Assembly (NCBI GenBank): GCA_965249595.1
Contig: OZ252242.1
Location: 1,984,001 to 2,048,000 of the forward strand
Direction: 5' to 3'
Length of the DNA: 64,000 bases
DNA from: VXNJ01 sp965249595
GTDB lineage: Bacteria; Chloroflexota; UBA11872; VXNJ01
Made by a program: the position numbers and the translations under genes. A model generated the notes under the pieces. It was not told where the DNA came from, made no database searches, and saw only the letters and a program-made list of their open reading frames with translations. Below are positions 61,530-64,000 of this stretch, one piece after another (position 1 is the stretch's first letter; each line of letters begins with the position of its first letter).

Positions 61530-62209
61530 TTAGTGCAACAAGCCTTTGGCAAACTTCTGCGCGACGATCCTTCGCACGGCGTCATCGAGGGGGCCATCGC
61601 CGGCCACAAGCTCGGCGAGGCCGCCGCCCGCAAACAGTACCGCCCAGCGATAGGCGCTTTCCGCACCGGCGCGCCCGCCTTCCAGGACCGGGACCTCGCC
61701 CAGCGCCTCATCCAACAGCTGTATCACTTCGGTGGCAATCCGCCGGTGGTAGCGCTCCGAGACCGCGGCGGCGTCACCGCCCTACCCCAGCGATTGCTGG
61801 TACCAACGCATTCCGTCCAGGTGCTTGATCCGGGTGCGCGGAAAAAACGACACCATGAGGTTCCAGGGATCGGCGTCGGGCCGCTGGTCGCCCCGTGGCG
61901 GAAGTCGGTCCGCAAAATCACCGTGGGAATATCCAGCATCTTGGCGTACATGTACTCAACGACCGCTCCTGAGCCCAGTTCTGAGCCGTCGAAGTTAAAG
62001 AGCGCCAGATCACACTCCATCACCGCGTTAAGGTCCTGATCGCGGATCCCCATCGGACCAATGTCCCTCTGCTCCAGGTCCTGGGGAAGGACGCACTTGA
62101 AACGCCCCGCGGAAGCGTCATCAATCTGGGTACCGAGCAGGGCATTGCCTGCCAGATCTTTGTGATCGAACAAGTGGCCCGCGAAATAGATGGTGTACGG
62201 CGCTGACAT
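61530..62209 (-). pseudogene. Nucleoside 2-deoxyribosyltransferase-like protein, broken
   Basis: The intact N-terminal part starts at ATG 62209: PYTIYFAGHLFDHKDLAGNA, DLNAVMECDLALFNFDGSEL and GSGAVVEYMYAKMLDIPTVI. These contain the Asp and Glu expected for the nucleoside deoxyribosyltransferase/phosphoribosyl-hydrolase-like fold (PF05014-like). The frame shifts near 61886, then continues as DADPWNLMVSFFPRTRIKHL. A TAG (61782-61784) interrupts SERYHRRIATEVIQLLDEAL, and the C-terminus ends at 61530. Two independent lesions indicate a relic. Confidence 0.75.
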
Positions 62210-62389
62210 GGTCATTTCGGTTTCATCCAGATGATTGGTCGCCAGCTCCTGCATTCGGATCGCAAGACGCTGTTCCAAACCTTCGTGCACAAGGCTAGCC
62301 GCGCCATTGCGTGAGTCGCTGGAAACATTCGTACTGCAACCCCGTTATCGGTGAATGCAAATACCTTTACGCTCGCGGCGAACGCATTC

Positions 62390-63665
62390 CTAAGGGCGCC
62401 CTGGTTTCCAATATCCCAACGAAACGAATGCTTGCCCGGCACTTATAAGCCGGCGTTTTTGTTGCGACAAGAGCACCCGTTGGCAAACTTCCTCCGGATC
62501 GTAGTCGCGCACGGCCCGGGCCCGCAGTTCGGCCAGTTTCTCCTCGTAATCGGGATTCTTGCTCTGGTCGGCCAATTCGTCCGGGTCGGTGGCAAGATCG
62601 AACAGCTCCTCGGATTCGTCCAGGTGCCCGTGGTAGTAGTTGTATTTCAAGTCGCCAACGCGCACCATTCGGCACGGCCCCTTGGCGGCAAAGCCGGCGT
62701 AGTCGGCGATAACCTCGCCAGCCGATTCTTCGGCGCCCCCGGCCAGTGGTAGAAGGCTCTCGCCGGCCCAGTAATCGGGGGCTTCAACACCCGTCGCGTC
62801 GAGGATCGTACTCGTTAAGTCGACCAGCGACACCGGCTGCTTGACGCGGCGGCCGGGGTCTGCGCGTCCAGGACTGCCCCGCGCCGATCATCACAGTAGG
62901 TGATCAATCCGTAATAGGCAGCCCTACATCGGGCCGCCAATTCCGGGTCCGCGCCCATATAGGAAAAACATTCCGCCACCCGACGATTGTGCGGGTGGAT
63001 GTTGTCCCAGTGGGGCGGAATTTGCGGCTGATCGGCGTGCTCGGGGAAGTACTTGTCCCAGTAGGGTGGCGTGCAACGAAAGGGAAATGGGGAGTAATGA
63101 GCCCGACCAACAGCGCCCACGGGCGCTCGCTGTCGGCCTGCGCGCCAATGTAAGTGCTGGCTTGGGCGGCCGCGATTTCGTCATAGGCCGAAAAATCTTT
63201 GTCGCCGGGGCCCAAAGCGGTGAACAGATTCTTGCCAAAGGCGGCTTTTTCAGGGTGCCATTCCGACCAGTTGGCAGTCAGGTTCAGATCCCAGTCGCCA
63301 TGGCAATCGGAGAGGATGCGGCGCTGGAAACCGTGCATCTGTTCCGACCCCTGGAAGTGCATCTTGCTGCAAAGCACGGTCTCGTAACCGGCGGCGTTGA
63401 GCAGGTGGGCCCAGGTGGCCTCGTCGCCGCTGAGCGCGGCAGTGTTGTCCCAGCTTTCGATGCTTGGAAGGTGCTGCCCGGCCATGAAAGAAGCGCGCGA
63501 TGGCGCTCAGACCAGGGAATCGCAATACGCGTTTTCAAAGGTGGTGTCCTCGTTGGCCAGCCGCTGCATACTGGGCGTTTCCACGAACGGGTGGCCGTAC
63601 GGGGCGGAAAAGCGTGGTGAGTGCTCGTCACTCACCACGACGAGGATGTTGGGTTGCTTGGTCAT
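62390..63665 (-). pseudogene. Sulfatase, decayed paralog of the sulfatase at 1-1152
   Basis: ATG 63665 (AAGAGGT upstream) opens a normal sulfatase N-terminus (PNILVVVSDEHSPRFSAPYG). The catalytic motif then reads stop-A-P-S-R: the Cys codon is TGA (63507-63509). The frame continues through MHFQGSEQMHGF to PHFPFVARH. A one-base loss near 63066 shifts it to YWDKYFPEHADQPQIPPHWD. A deletion of about 55 codons near 62855-62880 removes the metal-binding SDHG loop. The tail (SLVDLTSTILDATGVEAPDY to LGYWKPGRP) ends at 62390. Three lesions, two of them destroying essential residues, make it dead. Confidence 0.9.
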
Positions 63666-63944
63666 GACTACCTCTTAAATTGCTGCTTGGAGGCCGGCCG
63701 CCGATCCGGAGACCGGATTCCGGACCAGTTGAAGCTCCCGACCTGAAAGCGCTGGCGCCAGGAGCGGTTCCCGACCGCATGCCGTCGATGGACTCGAGAA
63801 ATTCGGCCCCTACGCTGGCCCCTTGCATCGTGTCGTGCTGCCACCGAGTACAAAATATTCCCGGGCAAGAATCTGATTCTGGAACGGGCGCAACGCGAGA
63901 CCCTCACCAGGTAGAAAAGCTTGGATCCCGGTGGGGGCACGCTC

Positions 63945-64000
63945 CTAGTCGGTGCGGTCCAGGTAGGCCTTCACGATGTCGATGATGAGTGAGATGTCGG
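63945..64000 (-). CDS. C-terminal end of an unidentified gene entering from beyond the window
   Basis: A minus-strand frame open from the window edge reads DISLIIDIVKAYLDRTD and stops at 63945-63947. The amphipathic, protein-like sequence suggests a real C-terminus, but 17 residues are too few to name a family. It would lie upstream of the decayed sulfatase on the same strand. Confidence 0.35.
   Translation of the reverse strand, partial: DISLIIDIVKAYLDRTD

Noticed and set aside
63507..63509. TGA at the sulfatase catalytic Cys as a selenocysteine codon
   Set aside because: The same gene also has a one-base shift near 63066 and lacks about 55 codons including the SDHG metal loop, so it cannot encode a working enzyme. 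I see no convincing SECIS-like hairpin right after the TGA.
1..64000. CRISPR arrays, rRNA genes or a replication origin
   Set aside because: No regularly spaced direct repeats, no rRNA-like sequence and no cluster of DnaA-box-like sites were seen. The only short tandem word is the pair at 57759 and 57793.

Overview
The window is a high-GC bacterial chromosome segment with closely packed, strand-switching operons, three tRNA genes and no rRNA, CRISPR array or intact prophage. TTG start codons are common, and start/stop overlaps of the TTGA and ATGA type are frequent. Sulfatases, Gfo/Idh/MocA and 3-hydroxyisobutyrate-type dehydrogenases, IolD, ADP-ribosylglycohydrolases and drug/sugar transporters sit beside housekeeping genes (tyrS, dnaE, eno, citrate synthase, RNase H). 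This looks like a free-living or host-associated heterotroph that degrades sulfated or modified sugars. I suspect a Chloroflexota lineage (SAR202/Dehalococcoidia-like), but that is an inference from gene repertoire and style; nothing in the window proves it.

Layout. 1-9.5 kb: a sulfatase cut by the window edge; a decayed patch (agmatinase truncated by an IS1380-type transposase relic, plus a solute-binding-protein relic); a two-permease carbohydrate ABC operon; and, divergently, two paralogous sulfatases without signal peptides. 9.5-22.9 kb: a DapA-like aldolase/lyase, three-subunit proton-translocating transhydrogenase and AI-2E exporter operon; divergent iolD; a VOC enzyme and ADP-ribosylglycohydrolase pair; tyrS; two NAD-dependent dehydrogenases; an SPFH membrane protein. 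22.9-28 kb: tRNA-Val followed by a decaying block (broken DUF1330, ThDP enzyme, zinc ribbon, epoxide hydrolase) around one intact EamA permease; a full-length degenerate tRNA copy lies at its far side. 28-37.3 kb: branched-chain-type binding lipoprotein, PPK2 with a Nudix hydrolase, tRNA-Phe, tRNA-Cys fused to pabB, two PF04020 membrane proteins, a second ADP-ribosylglycohydrolase, an exonuclease/GIY-YIG fusion and a beta-hydroxyacid dehydrogenase. 37.4-57.1 kb: dnaE, FGGY kinase plus MFS importer, then eno-larB-larC-solenoid protein-CoA-transferase A/B in one direction; a Gfo/Idh gene; two tandem DHA2-type MFS exporters; citrate synthase; RNase HI; a thioredoxin-like/DUF4395 pair. 57.2-64 kb: another decayed end (transposase stub, cupin, nucleoside deoxyribosyltransferase and sulfatase relics) around an intact GNAT gene and a third DHA2 paralog.

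How it fits together. The sulfatases lack export signals and sit beside a sugar importer, so sulfated substrates are probably desulfated in the cytoplasm. IolD, the DapA-like enzyme, the dehydrogenases and the FGGY kinase could feed the products into central metabolism. The most system-like novelty is the eno-adjacent operon coupling nickel-pincer cofactor genes (larB, larC) to a tail-anchored solenoid protein and a variant CoA-transferase. Broken genes cluster in three patches separated by intact blocks. Some single-base frameshifts could be assembly errors, but several genes carry deletions, truncations or more than one lesion and are real relics.
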